Origin: Geodermatophilus aquaeductus
Lineage (GTDB): Bacteria > Actinomycetota > Actinomycetes > Mycobacteriales > Geodermatophilaceae
Length of the DNA: 64,000 nt
Direction: 5' to 3'
Assembly: GCF_900182545.1 (NCBI RefSeq)
Contig: NZ_FXTJ01000004.1
Location: 62,001 to 126,000, forward strand
The notes beneath the pieces were generated by a model that saw nothing but the letters and a program-made list of their open reading frames with translations, did no database searches and was not told where the DNA came from. Of this stretch, positions 39,241-47,165 are shown piece by piece; positions within the stretch are counted from its first letter, which is position 1, and each line of letters starts with the position of its first letter. The position numbers were made by a program, and so were the translations under genes.

Positions 39241-39710
39241 GCCGGTCCCACGCGACGGCGACCCCGGTGTCCGCTCCTGCGCCGGGGGCGCCGTCGACGA
39301 CGTCCGCCGGGGTGGTGACCCGGGTCCTGGCCGCCGGCGTCGACCTGGCCGCCGTCGCCGGCGCGGTGCTCCTGGTGGACCTGGCGGCCGCGGGCATCCG
39401 GTTCGCCTGGGCCCCGGCGTCCTTCAGCTGGCCCCGGCTGGCGCTCTGGGGCACGGCGGCGCTGCTGGTGGTCGCGGTCGGCTACCTGACGGTGGCCTGG
39501 GCCACGACCGGACGCACCTACGGCGCGCGCCTGCTCGGGCTGCGCGTCCTGTCCGCCCGGGGCGCTCCGCTGGGCTGGTTCCGGTCGGTCCTGCGGGCGG
39601 TGGCCTGCGTGGTGTTCCCGATCGGGCTGTTCTGGTGCGGGATCAGCGTCACCCGCCGCTCCCTGCAGGACGTCCTGGTCGGGTCGGTCGTGCGGTACGA
39701 CCCGCCCTGA
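39237..39710 (+). CDS. RDD family membrane protein
   Basis: 157 residues, its ATG overlapping the previous stop (ATGA). RDD-type: TRVLAAGVDLAAVAGAVLLVDL in helix one (Asp kept, first Arg and second Asp varied), then GTAALLVVAVGYLTVAWATTGRTYGARLLGLRVLSARG, with the signature G-x-T-x-G-K/A-x2-LGLRV, and SRRSLQDVLVGSVVRYD-like end. RDD proteins are implicated in ion transport in some bacteria. It is coupled to the preceding membrane gene, and both face the nonapeptide-repeat gene. Confidence 0.85.
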   Translation: MSRSHATATPVSAPAPGAPSTTSAGVVTRVLAAGVDLAAVAGAVLLVDLAAAGIRFAWAPASFSWPRLALWGTAALLVVAVGYLTVAWATTGRTYGARLLGLRVLSARGAPLGWFRSVLRAVACVVFPIGLFWCGISVTRRSLQDVLVGSVVRYDPP

Positions 39711-39712
39711 CC

Positions 39713-40966
39713 TCAGGTCACCGCACCGCGCGGGCGGCGGAGGACCCGGTCGACGAAGCGGGCCACCGAGTCGTCGGCGTGCATCCCCTCCGTGCGCACC
39801 GTGCGCGCCGCCTGAGAAGAGACCGCGCCGCTCGACTGCCGCAGGATCGCCGGCAGGTCGATGGCGTCGATGACCTGACGGGCGAGCTCCGGGAGGTCGA
39901 GCCGGGCGACGACGGCGTCGAGGTCGACCCGCGCGATCACGGGGTCGGGCCGCACGCGGGCGAGGATCGCGTCGGGCTCGACCCGGGCGAGGACGGCGTC
40001 GAGGTCGACGCGGGACGCGATCCGGTCCACGTCGACGCCGGCGAGGGCCGCGTCCAGGTCGAGGGCCGCCACGAGGGCGTCGAGGTCGACCCTGGCCAGG
40101 ACGGCGTCGAGGTCCACGCCGGCGAGGATCGCGTCGAGGTCCACGCGCGCGAGGACGGCGTCGAGGTCGACGCGGGACAGGACGGCGTCCACGTCGACTC
40201 CGGCCAGGATCGCGTCGAGGTCGACCCGGGCCAGGATCGCGTCGAGGTCGAGGGCCGCCACGAGGGCGTCGAGGTCGACCCGGGCGAGCACCGCGTCGAG
40301 GCCCAGCCGGGCGAGCACGGCGTCGAAGTCGACGCGGGACAGGACCGCGTCGAGGTCGACCCGGGACAGGATCGCCTCGAGGTCCACGCGGGCCAGCACC
40401 GCGTCCAGGTCCAGCCGCGCCACCGCGGCGTCGAGGTCCACCCGGGTGACCACCGTGTCGATGTCGACCCGGTTCACCACGACGGCGACGTCGACCCGGT
40501 CCACCACGGCGGCGATGTCGACCCGGTCCACCACGGCGGCGATGTCGACCCGGTCCAGCACGGCGGCCACGTCGGCGCGGGCCACCACGGCGTCGACGTC
40601 GGCGCGGGCGACCACGGCGTCGACGTCGATGGTCGCGGCGAGCGCGTCGAGGTCGACGTGCCCGCGGACCAGCTCGGTGAGGTCCAGCGAGGCGACCGCC
40701 CACTCCACCGCCCGGCGCAGGAGGGCGCGGCCGGCCTCGGCCGCCGCCCGCTCCGCGCGGGCCCGCGCGAGCTCGCCGCGCGCCGCCAGGCCCGGGGGGA
40801 GCAGCCGGGCGGGTCCGCCGAGCAGCACGCGCCGGCCCAGGCGGAACGCCCCGGTCGCCGTCGACGTCCCCGTCAGGGCCGCGGACCGCGCGACGTCCGC
40901 CGCACGGTCCCCGGCGGCCACGGCGAGGTCCACCGCGAGGCGCTGCCACCACTGGTCGTCGTCCAC
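39713..40966 (-). CDS. nonapeptide-repeat protein
   Basis: 417 residues from GTG at 40966. Residues 1-103 are helical and Arg/Ala-rich (MDDDQWWQRLAVDLAVAAGD at the start). Residues 104-364 are about 29 tandem nonamers with consensus VDLDAVLAR. The C-terminal 50 residues (LRQSSGAVSSQAARTVRTEG...DDSVARFVDRVLRRPR) look like a conserved cap. There is no signal peptide or membrane helix. The period of nine with fixed V/L, D and A positions suggests a regular solenoid. Similar proteins occur next to RDD genes in other actinobacteria, to my knowledge without assigned function. The start has no Shine-Dalgarno sequence, so the message is probably leaderless. Confidence 0.75.
   Translation of the reverse strand: MDDDQWWQRLAVDLAVAAGDRAADVARSAALTGTSTATGAFRLGRRVLLGGPARLLPPGLAARGELARARAERAAAEAGRALLRRAVEWAVASLDLTELVRGHVDLDALAATIDVDAVVARADVDAVVARADVAAVLDRVDIAAVVDRVDIAAVVDRVDVAVVVNRVDIDTVVTRVDLDAAVARLDLDAVLARVDLEAILSRVDLDAVLSRVDFDAVLARLGLDAVLARVDLDALVAALDLDAILARVDLDAILAGVDVDAVLSRVDLDAVLARVDLDAILAGVDLDAVLARVDLDALVAALDLDAALAGVDVDRIASRVDLDAVLARVEPDAILARVRPDPVIARVDLDAVVARLDLPELARQVIDAIDLPAILRQSSGAVSSQAARTVRTEGMHADDSVARFVDRVLRRPRGAVT
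39875..40657 (-). repeat. 27-bp tandem repeat array encoding about 29 nonapeptides
   Basis: In-frame 27-bp units encode VDLDAVLAR variants. Units at the protein C-terminal side (11-25) are nearly identical; those at the N-terminal side use VDIAAVVDR and ADVDAVVAR versions. A seven-unit (189-bp) block is duplicated: the VDLDALVAA-LDLDA junction occurs twice, with GAGGGCCGCC at 40061 and again at 40250. Confidence 0.85.
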
Positions 40967-41020
40967 CCGGTCAGGTTCGGGCAGACCAGGACGTCGGCCC
41001 TCACCTGCTCCGGGTGATGG
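40962..41020. promoter_or_regulatory. bipartite promoter element of the nonapeptide-repeat gene
   Basis: The palindrome CTCACCTGCTCCGGGTGATG lies at 41000-41019. A second element, TCCACCCGGTCAGGTTCGGG, starts at 40962 and contains the GTG start codon (complement). The same two elements, 38 bases apart, recur at 50234-50290. The palindrome lies 33 bases before the start codon. Confidence 0.5.
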
Positions 41021-41136
41021 CGGCGGCCGGACCGCTCCCGAGACTCCGGGGTGTGACCGCTCGCCGGACCGCCACCGGGAGTCGGCGGCGGGGACCGGGT
41101 GGTCGCGGGGATCGACCGACGAGCTGAGGAGCTGGC

Positions 41137-41628
41137 ATGGCCACCTTGACCGCATGGAAGTTCGACACACCGGGCGGAGCGGAGAACGCCCTCGGCCTGC
41201 TCGAGCGGATGCAGAAGGAGGAGCTGCTCCACATCGACGACGGCGCCTACGTCTACTGGCCGGAGGGCAAGAAGAAGCCGAAGACCCAGCAGCTGAGCAA
41301 CCTCAAGGGCGCCGGGGCGCTCGGGGGCAGCTTCTGGGGCCTGCTGTTCGGGCTGATCTTCTTCGTCCCGCTGCTCGGCATGGCGGTCGGTGCGGCCATG
41401 GGCGCCCTGTCCGGGTCGATGGCCGACGTGGGCATCGACGACGACTTCATCCGCGGCGTCCGGGACCACGTCACGCCGGGCACGTCGGCGCTGTTCGTCA
41501 TGACGTCGAACGTCGTCGTCGACCGGGTGCTGGACGAGTTCAAGGACAGCGGCGCCACGCTGCTGTCGACGAACCTCTCGAAGGAGCAGGAGGCGAAGCT
41601 GCGCGAGGCGTTCGCCGAGGCCGAGTAG
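41137..41628 (+). CDS. DUF1269 domain-containing protein
   Basis: 163 residues from ATG. Soluble N-terminal half (TAWKFDTPGGAENALGLLERMQKEELLHIDDGAYVYWPEGKKKPKTQQ), a Gly-rich hydrophobic pair (LGGSFWGLLFGLIFFVPLLGMAVGAAMGALSG) typical of DUF1269, and a C-terminal half ending TSALFVMTSNVVVDRVLDEFKDSGATLLSTNLS. Conserved membrane-associated stress protein of unknown function. It has its own terminator. Confidence 0.87.
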   Translation: MATLTAWKFDTPGGAENALGLLERMQKEELLHIDDGAYVYWPEGKKKPKTQQLSNLKGAGALGGSFWGLLFGLIFFVPLLGMAVGAAMGALSGSMADVGIDDDFIRGVRDHVTPGTSALFVMTSNVVVDRVLDEFKDSGATLLSTNLSKEQEAKLREAFAEAE

Positions 41629-41638
41629 GCACTCCACA

Positions 41639-41690
41639 CCGCGACGGGGGCGGGCCGGGGCAGAGGGACCCCGATCCGCCCCCGTCGCGG
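41639..41690 (+). terminator. terminator after the DUF1269 gene
   Basis: Perfect 15-bp stem (41639-41653 and 41676-41690), with GGGG/CCCC pairing possible inside the loop. It starts 11 bases after the stop. Confidence 0.75.
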
Positions 41691-41791
41691 CGAGCACGGA
41701 CCGCACTCATCCACGGTGGGCGATGGCGTCCGCCGGCCGGGCGGCCACGGTCGGGGGCCCGAGCTGCCCGTTCTCCGACGAGGGACACCCG

Positions 41792-43228
41792 ATGACGCAC
41801 ACGACCACGGCACGGCGGAAGCACACCCCCCGGCCCACGCTCGGTACGACCCGTGGGCAGCGCGTCGCCCGGGGCAAGGCGGCGCGGGCGGAGGTGCCCC
41901 GCGCGAGCCACAGCGAGTTCACCGCCGGCGCGGACCGCACCGATCCGCTCACCCTGCTGGAGGGCCAGGGGCTCACCCGGGTCCCCGAGCTGCTGCCGAT
42001 CCGCTACGGGCGCATGGCCTCCTCGGCGTTCGCCTTCTTCCGCGGCGCGGCGCTGCCGATGGCCAGCGACCTGGCGCGGACCCCGCGGTCCGGCCTGACC
42101 GTGCAGGCCTGCGGGGACGCGCACCTGGCGAACTTCGGCCTGTTCGCCTCACCGATGCGCACGCTCGTGTTCGACGTCAACGACTTCGACGAGACCCTGC
42201 CCGGCCCCTGGGAGTGGGACGTCAAGCGCCTGGCCACCAGCCTGGAGATCGCCGGGCGGGCCAACGGCTACCCGGACAAGAGCCGGACCCGCATCGTGCT
42301 CGCGGCGGTGGCCGCCTACCGGCGGGCGATGCGCGCCTTCGCCGACATGGACGCCCTGCAGGTCTGGTACGCGCGCGCCGACGCCGACCGGGTCCAGTCG
42401 CTCACCTCGGTGTCGCTGCGCGGCCGCCAGCGCAAGCTGCTGGCCCAGGCGAGCGCCAAGGCCGAGACCAAGGACAACCTCGGCTCGCTCACCCGCTTCG
42501 CCACCGTGCACGACGGGGTGGCCCGGCTCAACGCCGAACCGCCGCTCGTCGTCCCGCTCCGGGACCTCGTCGTCGACCCGGTGGAGGCCGAGAAGACAGA
42601 GCGCGGGCTGCACGAGCTGGTCCGCGCCTACGGGGCGAGCCTCGAGCCCGAGCGGCGGGTCCTGCTCGACCGCTTCAAGCAGGTCGACATCGCGCGCAAG
42701 GTCGTCGGCGTCGGCAGCGTGGGGACGCGCTCGTGGATGCTGCTGCTGCTCGAGGACGGGCACAACCCGCTGTTCCTGCAGGCGAAGGAGGCCGGGCCCT
42801 CGGTGCTGGAGGCCTTCGTCGGCGCCAGCGAGTACGACAACTGCGGACAGCGCGTCGTCGTCGGGCAGCGGCTCATGCAGGCGGTCAGCGACATCTTCCT
42901 CGGCTGGGTGCGCGTGAAGGGCATCGACGGCCAGACGCGGGACTTCTACGTGCGGCAGCTCCGCGACTGGAAGGGGTCCCTCGATCCCGAGTCGCTGATC
43001 CCCGAGGGGATGCTCGCCTACGGGGAGGTCTGCGGCTGGACCCTGGCCCGCGCCCACGCGAGGTCCGGTGACCGCGTCGCCATCGCGGCGTACCTCGGCG
43101 GCAGCGCCGCCTTCGACGTCGCCGTCCGGGAGTTCGCCGCGTCCTACGCGGACCAGACCGAGCGCGACCACCAGACGCTGGTGGACGCCATCTCGTCCGG
43201 GCGGATCGCCGCCGAGGCGGGGATCTGA
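41792..43228 (+). CDS. DUF2252 family protein
   Basis: 478 residues from ATG. DUF2252 (kinase-like fold) signatures: RVPELLPIRYGRMASSAFAFFRGAALPMASDLA near 70, VQACGDAHLANFGLFASPMRTLVFDVNDFDETLPGPWEWDVKRLATS near 112, VVGVGSVGTRSWMLLLLE near 307, LFLQAKEAGPS and FYVRQLRDWKGS. The GDxHxxN and DxND motifs match the catalytic and metal loops of aminoglycoside-phosphotransferase-like kinases. The substrate is unknown. Confidence 0.88.
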   Translation: MTHTTTARRKHTPRPTLGTTRGQRVARGKAARAEVPRASHSEFTAGADRTDPLTLLEGQGLTRVPELLPIRYGRMASSAFAFFRGAALPMASDLARTPRSGLTVQACGDAHLANFGLFASPMRTLVFDVNDFDETLPGPWEWDVKRLATSLEIAGRANGYPDKSRTRIVLAAVAAYRRAMRAFADMDALQVWYARADADRVQSLTSVSLRGRQRKLLAQASAKAETKDNLGSLTRFATVHDGVARLNAEPPLVVPLRDLVVDPVEAEKTERGLHELVRAYGASLEPERRVLLDRFKQVDIARKVVGVGSVGTRSWMLLLLEDGHNPLFLQAKEAGPSVLEAFVGASEYDNCGQRVVVGQRLMQAVSDIFLGWVRVKGIDGQTRDFYVRQLRDWKGSLDPESLIPEGMLAYGEVCGWTLARAHARSGDRVAIAAYLGGSAAFDVAVREFAASYADQTERDHQTLVDAISSGRIAAEAGI

Positions 43229-43292
43229 CCCGTCCGCGCACCCGGCCGCGCCGGTCCGGCGGGGCCCCCGGGGAGGGAGGGGGAGGAGGGCG

Positions 43293-44246
43293 CTGACGGT
43301 CCACGGGCTCCGTGCGTCGGTCCACCGGCTCGAGGCGACCTTCGCCGGCCGGTGCGCCCGCTCGTTCGTCGCCCTGCAGGGCATCGACCGCGCCCTCGTC
43401 CTCGCCTCCCAGGCGTTCACCGCCCTGATCCCGCTGGTGCTGCTCGCGGCCGCGCTGGCGCCCGCCGACCGGCGGGACCTGGTGTCCTCCGGCCTCATCC
43501 GCCGGTTCCGGCTCACTGACGACGCGGCCGACGCGGTGAGCACCCTCTTCGCGCACCCCGCCGGCAGTGCGGTGGGGCTGCTCAGCGGCTTCCTGCTCGT
43601 CTTCTCGGGCGTCTCGCTCACCCGGCGGATGCAGCGCATGTACCTGCAGGCCTGGGGGCTCACCCGGCCGCCCGGGATCGGGCACGCGGTGCACGCGGTG
43701 CTGGGGTTGACCGCCCTGCTGCTGGGGATCGGGCTGACCTACTCCGCGCGGGCGCTCGTCGCGTCGCTGCCCCGTGCCGGGATCCTGGCGGTGGTGCTCT
43801 CCGCGGGAGCCGGGTTCCTGCTGTGGACCTGCCTGCCGTGGCTGCTGCTGGACCGGCGCGTCGCCTGGCGGCGGCTGGTCCCCACGGGCGCGCTGACGGC
43901 CGTCGGCACGACCCTCTACGGGATCGTCTCGACGGTCTACATGCCCCGCCTGCTGGAGACCTACAGCGACCGGTATGGCCTGTTCGGGGTGACACTGGCC
44001 CTCGTCGGGTGGCTGCTGGCCGTCGCCGTCATCGTCGTCGTCGCCACCACGGTGGCCGCCGAGTTCGACCGCGCGCCGGACCCCTGGGCGCGCCGGACCC
44101 GGCGGAGGCTGCGGATCGGGCCCGCCGTGGACGACCCGGCCGGCGCGGGGCCCACCCCCACGCGCGGCGCGGACGACTCCCCGGTGGTGGGGAGGTCGGA
44201 ACCGGCTGCCGGCGCCTCGCGCATGCGCCCGGAGGCACCCGGGTAG
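43293..44246 (+). CDS. YihY/BrkB family membrane protein, probable CTG start
   Basis: 317 residues if translation starts at CTG 43293, six bases after the GGAGG of GGGAGGAGGG (43281-43290). No ATG, GTG or TTG is in frame at a sensible place. BrkB-like pattern: FVALQGIDRALVLASQAFTALIPLVLLAAALAP, GSAVGLLSGFLLVFSGVSLTRRMQRMYLQAWGL, FLLWTCLPWLLLDRRVAWRRLVPTGALTAVGT and YSDRYGLFGVTLALVGWLLAVAVIVVVAT, with about six helices. Also called ribonuclease BN-like in older annotation, without nuclease evidence. Function unknown. Confidence 0.78.
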   Translation: MTVHGLRASVHRLEATFAGRCARSFVALQGIDRALVLASQAFTALIPLVLLAAALAPADRRDLVSSGLIRRFRLTDDAADAVSTLFAHPAGSAVGLLSGFLLVFSGVSLTRRMQRMYLQAWGLTRPPGIGHAVHAVLGLTALLLGIGLTYSARALVASLPRAGILAVVLSAGAGFLLWTCLPWLLLDRRVAWRRLVPTGALTAVGTTLYGIVSTVYMPRLLETYSDRYGLFGVTLALVGWLLAVAVIVVVATTVAAEFDRAPDPWARRTRRRLRIGPAVDDPAGAGPTPTRGADDSPVVGRSEPAAGASRMRPEAPG

Positions 44247-44322
44247 AACCTCCGGCCGAGTGCGGACGACGCCCGGTCAGCCACGCCGCGGGCCCGCCAC
44301 GGACGGCACGGAGGCTCCCCAC

Positions 44323-44685
44323 GTGGCCCGATGGTCCGGCGACGCGCGGACGGCGGCGACGGCTGCCGCGCTGACCCCCTACGCCTGGCGCGACCTCACC
44401 GACCGCATGCTCGCCCGGCTGGTCGTGGGCGCGGCCGACCGGCACGGCGTCACCGCCTTCCTCGCGTCGCTGCCCGGGACGGACCCGGGACCGGCCGGTG
44501 CCGCGGAGCCGACCGGGCCCGACGACCCGCGGGTCGAGGTGCTGCTGCGGGTGCTGGCGGACCGGCCCTGGCGCGGGCTCACGCTCGACCGGCTGGTCAC
44601 CGACCTGTTCGCGGCGCTGGACGCGTGGCAGGCGGGGCGGGGCACGTCCGACCGCGACCTGCGCCGGCCCTCGGGAGAGCGCTGA
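44323..44685 (+). CDS. hypothetical protein, 120 residues
   Basis: GTG at 44323, preceded by GGAGG nine bases upstream. Helical and soluble, with no recognised motif. The C-terminal part VEVLLRVLADRPWRGLTLDRLVTDLFAALDAW is the most structured. It lies between the BrkB gene and the convergent sulfatase gene. Confidence 0.55.
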   Translation: MARWSGDARTAATAAALTPYAWRDLTDRMLARLVVGAADRHGVTAFLASLPGTDPGPAGAAEPTGPDDPRVEVLLRVLADRPWRGLTLDRLVTDLFAALDAWQAGRGTSDRDLRRPSGER

Positions 44686-44719
44686 CCCTGGCGCGTCCGC
44701 CGGGCCCGCTCCCGAGCCG

Positions 44720-47071
44720 CTACTGCCGGGCCATCGCCATGCGCATCTCGCTCTCGCTGTCCTCGATGAGGTCGCCCGAGACGTCCACGGTCACGGCGTG
44801 CAACGTGCCGGTGAACCGGAACGGTGAGGGGTACTCCGGGGTGACCGGCGAACCGGGGTTGGCCCCGCAGGTCAGCGCTCCCGGGTTAATGATGAAGGGC
44901 GTGGTCACCGGGGCGTCCGCGGCGGCGACGAGCTGCCGGTCGACGTAGAGCTGCAGCCGTCCGGGTGTACCGCGCCCGTTCGGGAGGTCCGGCTCGCCCG
45001 TGGGCTCGAACTCGAAGCGGAGCTCGTGCGCGCCGGCCGGGACCGGCCCGGGGGACGAGACCCGGTGCAGGCTGCGTCCCACGTAGTTGTGGACGTAGTG
45101 GAGCCGGCCGTCCTGCACGAAGAACGAGTAGCCGCCGGCCGCCGTGCCCTGGGAGAGCAGGACGCCCTCCGCGCCGCCGTCGGGGATCTCGACGCGGGCC
45201 GTGATGCTGTGCGGCCGGTTGAGCACCCGCGGGCCGGCGAAGAAGGGAACGGACTGGGTGTCGGGGATGTAGGTGTAGCTGTTCCGGGCCGGGGCCGCCT
45301 GGGGCTTCTCGGCGATCATGCGCTGCAGGGCACTGCCGTCGATCGGCATGACGCCGTACTTGCCCGCCTCCACGTACCACGTCGCGATGAGCGCGATCAG
45401 CCGGTCGCGGTTCGCCGCCGCGACGTCGTCGTTCTCCGCGAAGTCCTCGTCGATGTGGTACAGCTCCCATCCCTGGCTGTCGAGCTCCGAGAGCCTCGCG
45501 GAGGAGATGGGCTGTCCGAACGGGATGCCCGCCTCCGCGAACGAGGGTCCCGGCCAGGGGCAGACGGCCCGCCAGCCGTCGTGGTAGATGGCCCGGTGGC
45601 CGAGCATCTCGAAGTACTGGGTGTGGTGGTCGCTGGCGGCACCGGCGTCCTCGAAGCTCTTCGCGAAGCTGACGCCCTGCAGCGGGGCCTGCGTCACGCC
45701 GCGGATCGCGGTCGGCGGCTCGATGCCCAGCACGTCGAGGACGGTCGGCACCATGTCGATGACGTGCGCGTACTGCGTCCGGACCTCGCCCCTGGCCTCG
45801 ATGCCCGCCGGCCAGGAGACGATGAACGGATCCGAGGCGCCGCCGCGGTAGGTCTCCCGCTTCCACCGCCGGAACGGCGTGTTGCCGGCCCACGTCCAGC
45901 CCCACGGGTAGTGGTTGAAGGTCCGGGGGCCGCCGATCTCGTCGATCAGCGCGAGGCTGTCCTCAAGGGACTCCTGGGCGTTGTTGAAGAACTGCGCCTC
46001 GTTCGTGGTGCCGGTGGGACCGCCCTCGGCGCTCGCGCCGTTGTCGGAGACCACCATGACGACGGTGTTCTCGAGGTCCCCCCGCTCGCGCAGGAAGTCC
46101 AGCAGCCGGCCGACCTGTGCATCGGTGTGGCTGAGGAACCCCGCGAAGACCTCCATGAACCGGCTGAACAGTCGGCGCGCGGGTGCGGGCAGCGAGTCCC
46201 ACTCGGGGACGTCCGGGTCGTGCCGGGACAGCACCGTGCCCGGGGGGACGATCCCCATGTCCTGCTGCGCGGCGAAAACCCGTTCCCGGTAGGCGTCCCA
46301 CCCGTCGTCGAACTGCCCCGCGTACCGGTCGGCCCACTCCTTGGCCACGTGGTGGGGGGCGTGCATGGCCCCGAAGCACAGGTGCAGGTAGAAGGGCTTG
46401 TCGGGGTCGACCTGCCGGGAGTCGGCGATGAACTGGATCGACCGGTCGACCAGGTCCTCGCTGAGGTGGTAGCCCTCCTCCGGCGTCGCCGGTGGCTCCA
46501 CCTGGTGGTTGTCGTGGACCAGGTCCGGATACCACTGGCTGGTGTCGCCCCCGAGGAAGCCGTAGAACCGCTGGAACCCGCGGGCCAGCGGCCAGCGGTC
46601 GTACGGTCCGGCCGCGGTCTCGTGGTTGCTCGGCGTCAGGTGCCACTTGCCGACCATGTACGTGTTGTAGCCGTGCTCCAGGAGCATCTCGGAGAGGAAC
46701 CCGTTCTCGAACGGGATGACGCCGTTGTAGCCGGGATAGCCCGAGGACAGCTCGGTGATCGCCGCCATGCCGTTGCTGTGGTGGTTGCGCCCGGTCACGA
46801 TGCAGGACCGGCTGGGCGAGCACAGCGCCGTGGTGTGCATGTTGCTGTAGCGCAGGCCGTCGGCCGCGAGCGCGTCGAGGTTCGGCGTCGCGATCGGGCT
46901 GCCGTAGCAGCCGAGCTGCCCGAATCCGACGTCGTCGAGGACGATCATGAGCACGTTGGGTGTCCCGGGGACGGCACGGACGGGCCGGGGCCACGCGGGA
47001 CTCGACTCGTCGGTGGTGCGGCCGATGACGCCGGGGAACGCCGCCCCGGCCGGGTACTCGTGCAGCGCCAT
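44720..47071 (-). CDS. arylsulfatase (AtsD-like)
   Basis: 783 residues. ATG at 47071 is chosen over an upstream GTG for its GGAG. Alkaline-phosphatase-superfamily sulfatase: VLMIVLDDVGFGQLGCYG supplies the metal Asp pair, and CSPSRSCIVTGR (Cys84, to be converted to formylglycine) is the C-x-P-x-R signature. GKWHL near 144, GAMHAPHH and VVSDNGASAEGGP complete the site. The C-terminal about 150 residues form a beta-rich domain (GRLHYVHNYVG...LQLYVDRQLVAAADAPVTTPF). No signal peptide, so probably cytoplasmic. A paralogue lies at 50398. Confidence 0.92.
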   Translation of the reverse strand: MALHEYPAGAAFPGVIGRTTDESSPAWPRPVRAVPGTPNVLMIVLDDVGFGQLGCYGSPIATPNLDALAADGLRYSNMHTTALCSPSRSCIVTGRNHHSNGMAAITELSSGYPGYNGVIPFENGFLSEMLLEHGYNTYMVGKWHLTPSNHETAAGPYDRWPLARGFQRFYGFLGGDTSQWYPDLVHDNHQVEPPATPEEGYHLSEDLVDRSIQFIADSRQVDPDKPFYLHLCFGAMHAPHHVAKEWADRYAGQFDDGWDAYRERVFAAQQDMGIVPPGTVLSRHDPDVPEWDSLPAPARRLFSRFMEVFAGFLSHTDAQVGRLLDFLRERGDLENTVVMVVSDNGASAEGGPTGTTNEAQFFNNAQESLEDSLALIDEIGGPRTFNHYPWGWTWAGNTPFRRWKRETYRGGASDPFIVSWPAGIEARGEVRTQYAHVIDMVPTVLDVLGIEPPTAIRGVTQAPLQGVSFAKSFEDAGAASDHHTQYFEMLGHRAIYHDGWRAVCPWPGPSFAEAGIPFGQPISSARLSELDSQGWELYHIDEDFAENDDVAAANRDRLIALIATWYVEAGKYGVMPIDGSALQRMIAEKPQAAPARNSYTYIPDTQSVPFFAGPRVLNRPHSITARVEIPDGGAEGVLLSQGTAAGGYSFFVQDGRLHYVHNYVGRSLHRVSSPGPVPAGAHELRFEFEPTGEPDLPNGRGTPGRLQLYVDRQLVAAADAPVTTPFIINPGALTCGANPGSPVTPEYPSPFRFTGTLHAVTVDVSGDLIEDSESEMRMAMARQ

Positions 47072-47131
47072 GGTGGTCTCCGGTCTCGGGGGGCTCGACC
47101 CGTCCACACGACCAGCCCGGCCGTCGGCGCA

Positions 47132-47153
47132 CGTCGCCCCGACGGGATGAGCC
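47132..47153 (-). promoter_or_regulatory. palindromic motif upstream of the minus-strand sulfatase gene
   Basis: On the minus strand GCTCATCCCGTCGGGGCGAC, a variant of the recurrent dyad. It lies in the 94-bp gap between the SulP stop and the sulfatase start, suggesting the sulfatase has its own promoter. Confidence 0.4.
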
Positions 47154-47165
47154 GCCCGCCCCGCG

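Noticed and set aside
39875-40657. CRISPR-like periodic repeats
   Set aside because: The 27-bp period has no spacers, is exactly in frame and encodes a continuous nonapeptide repeat.
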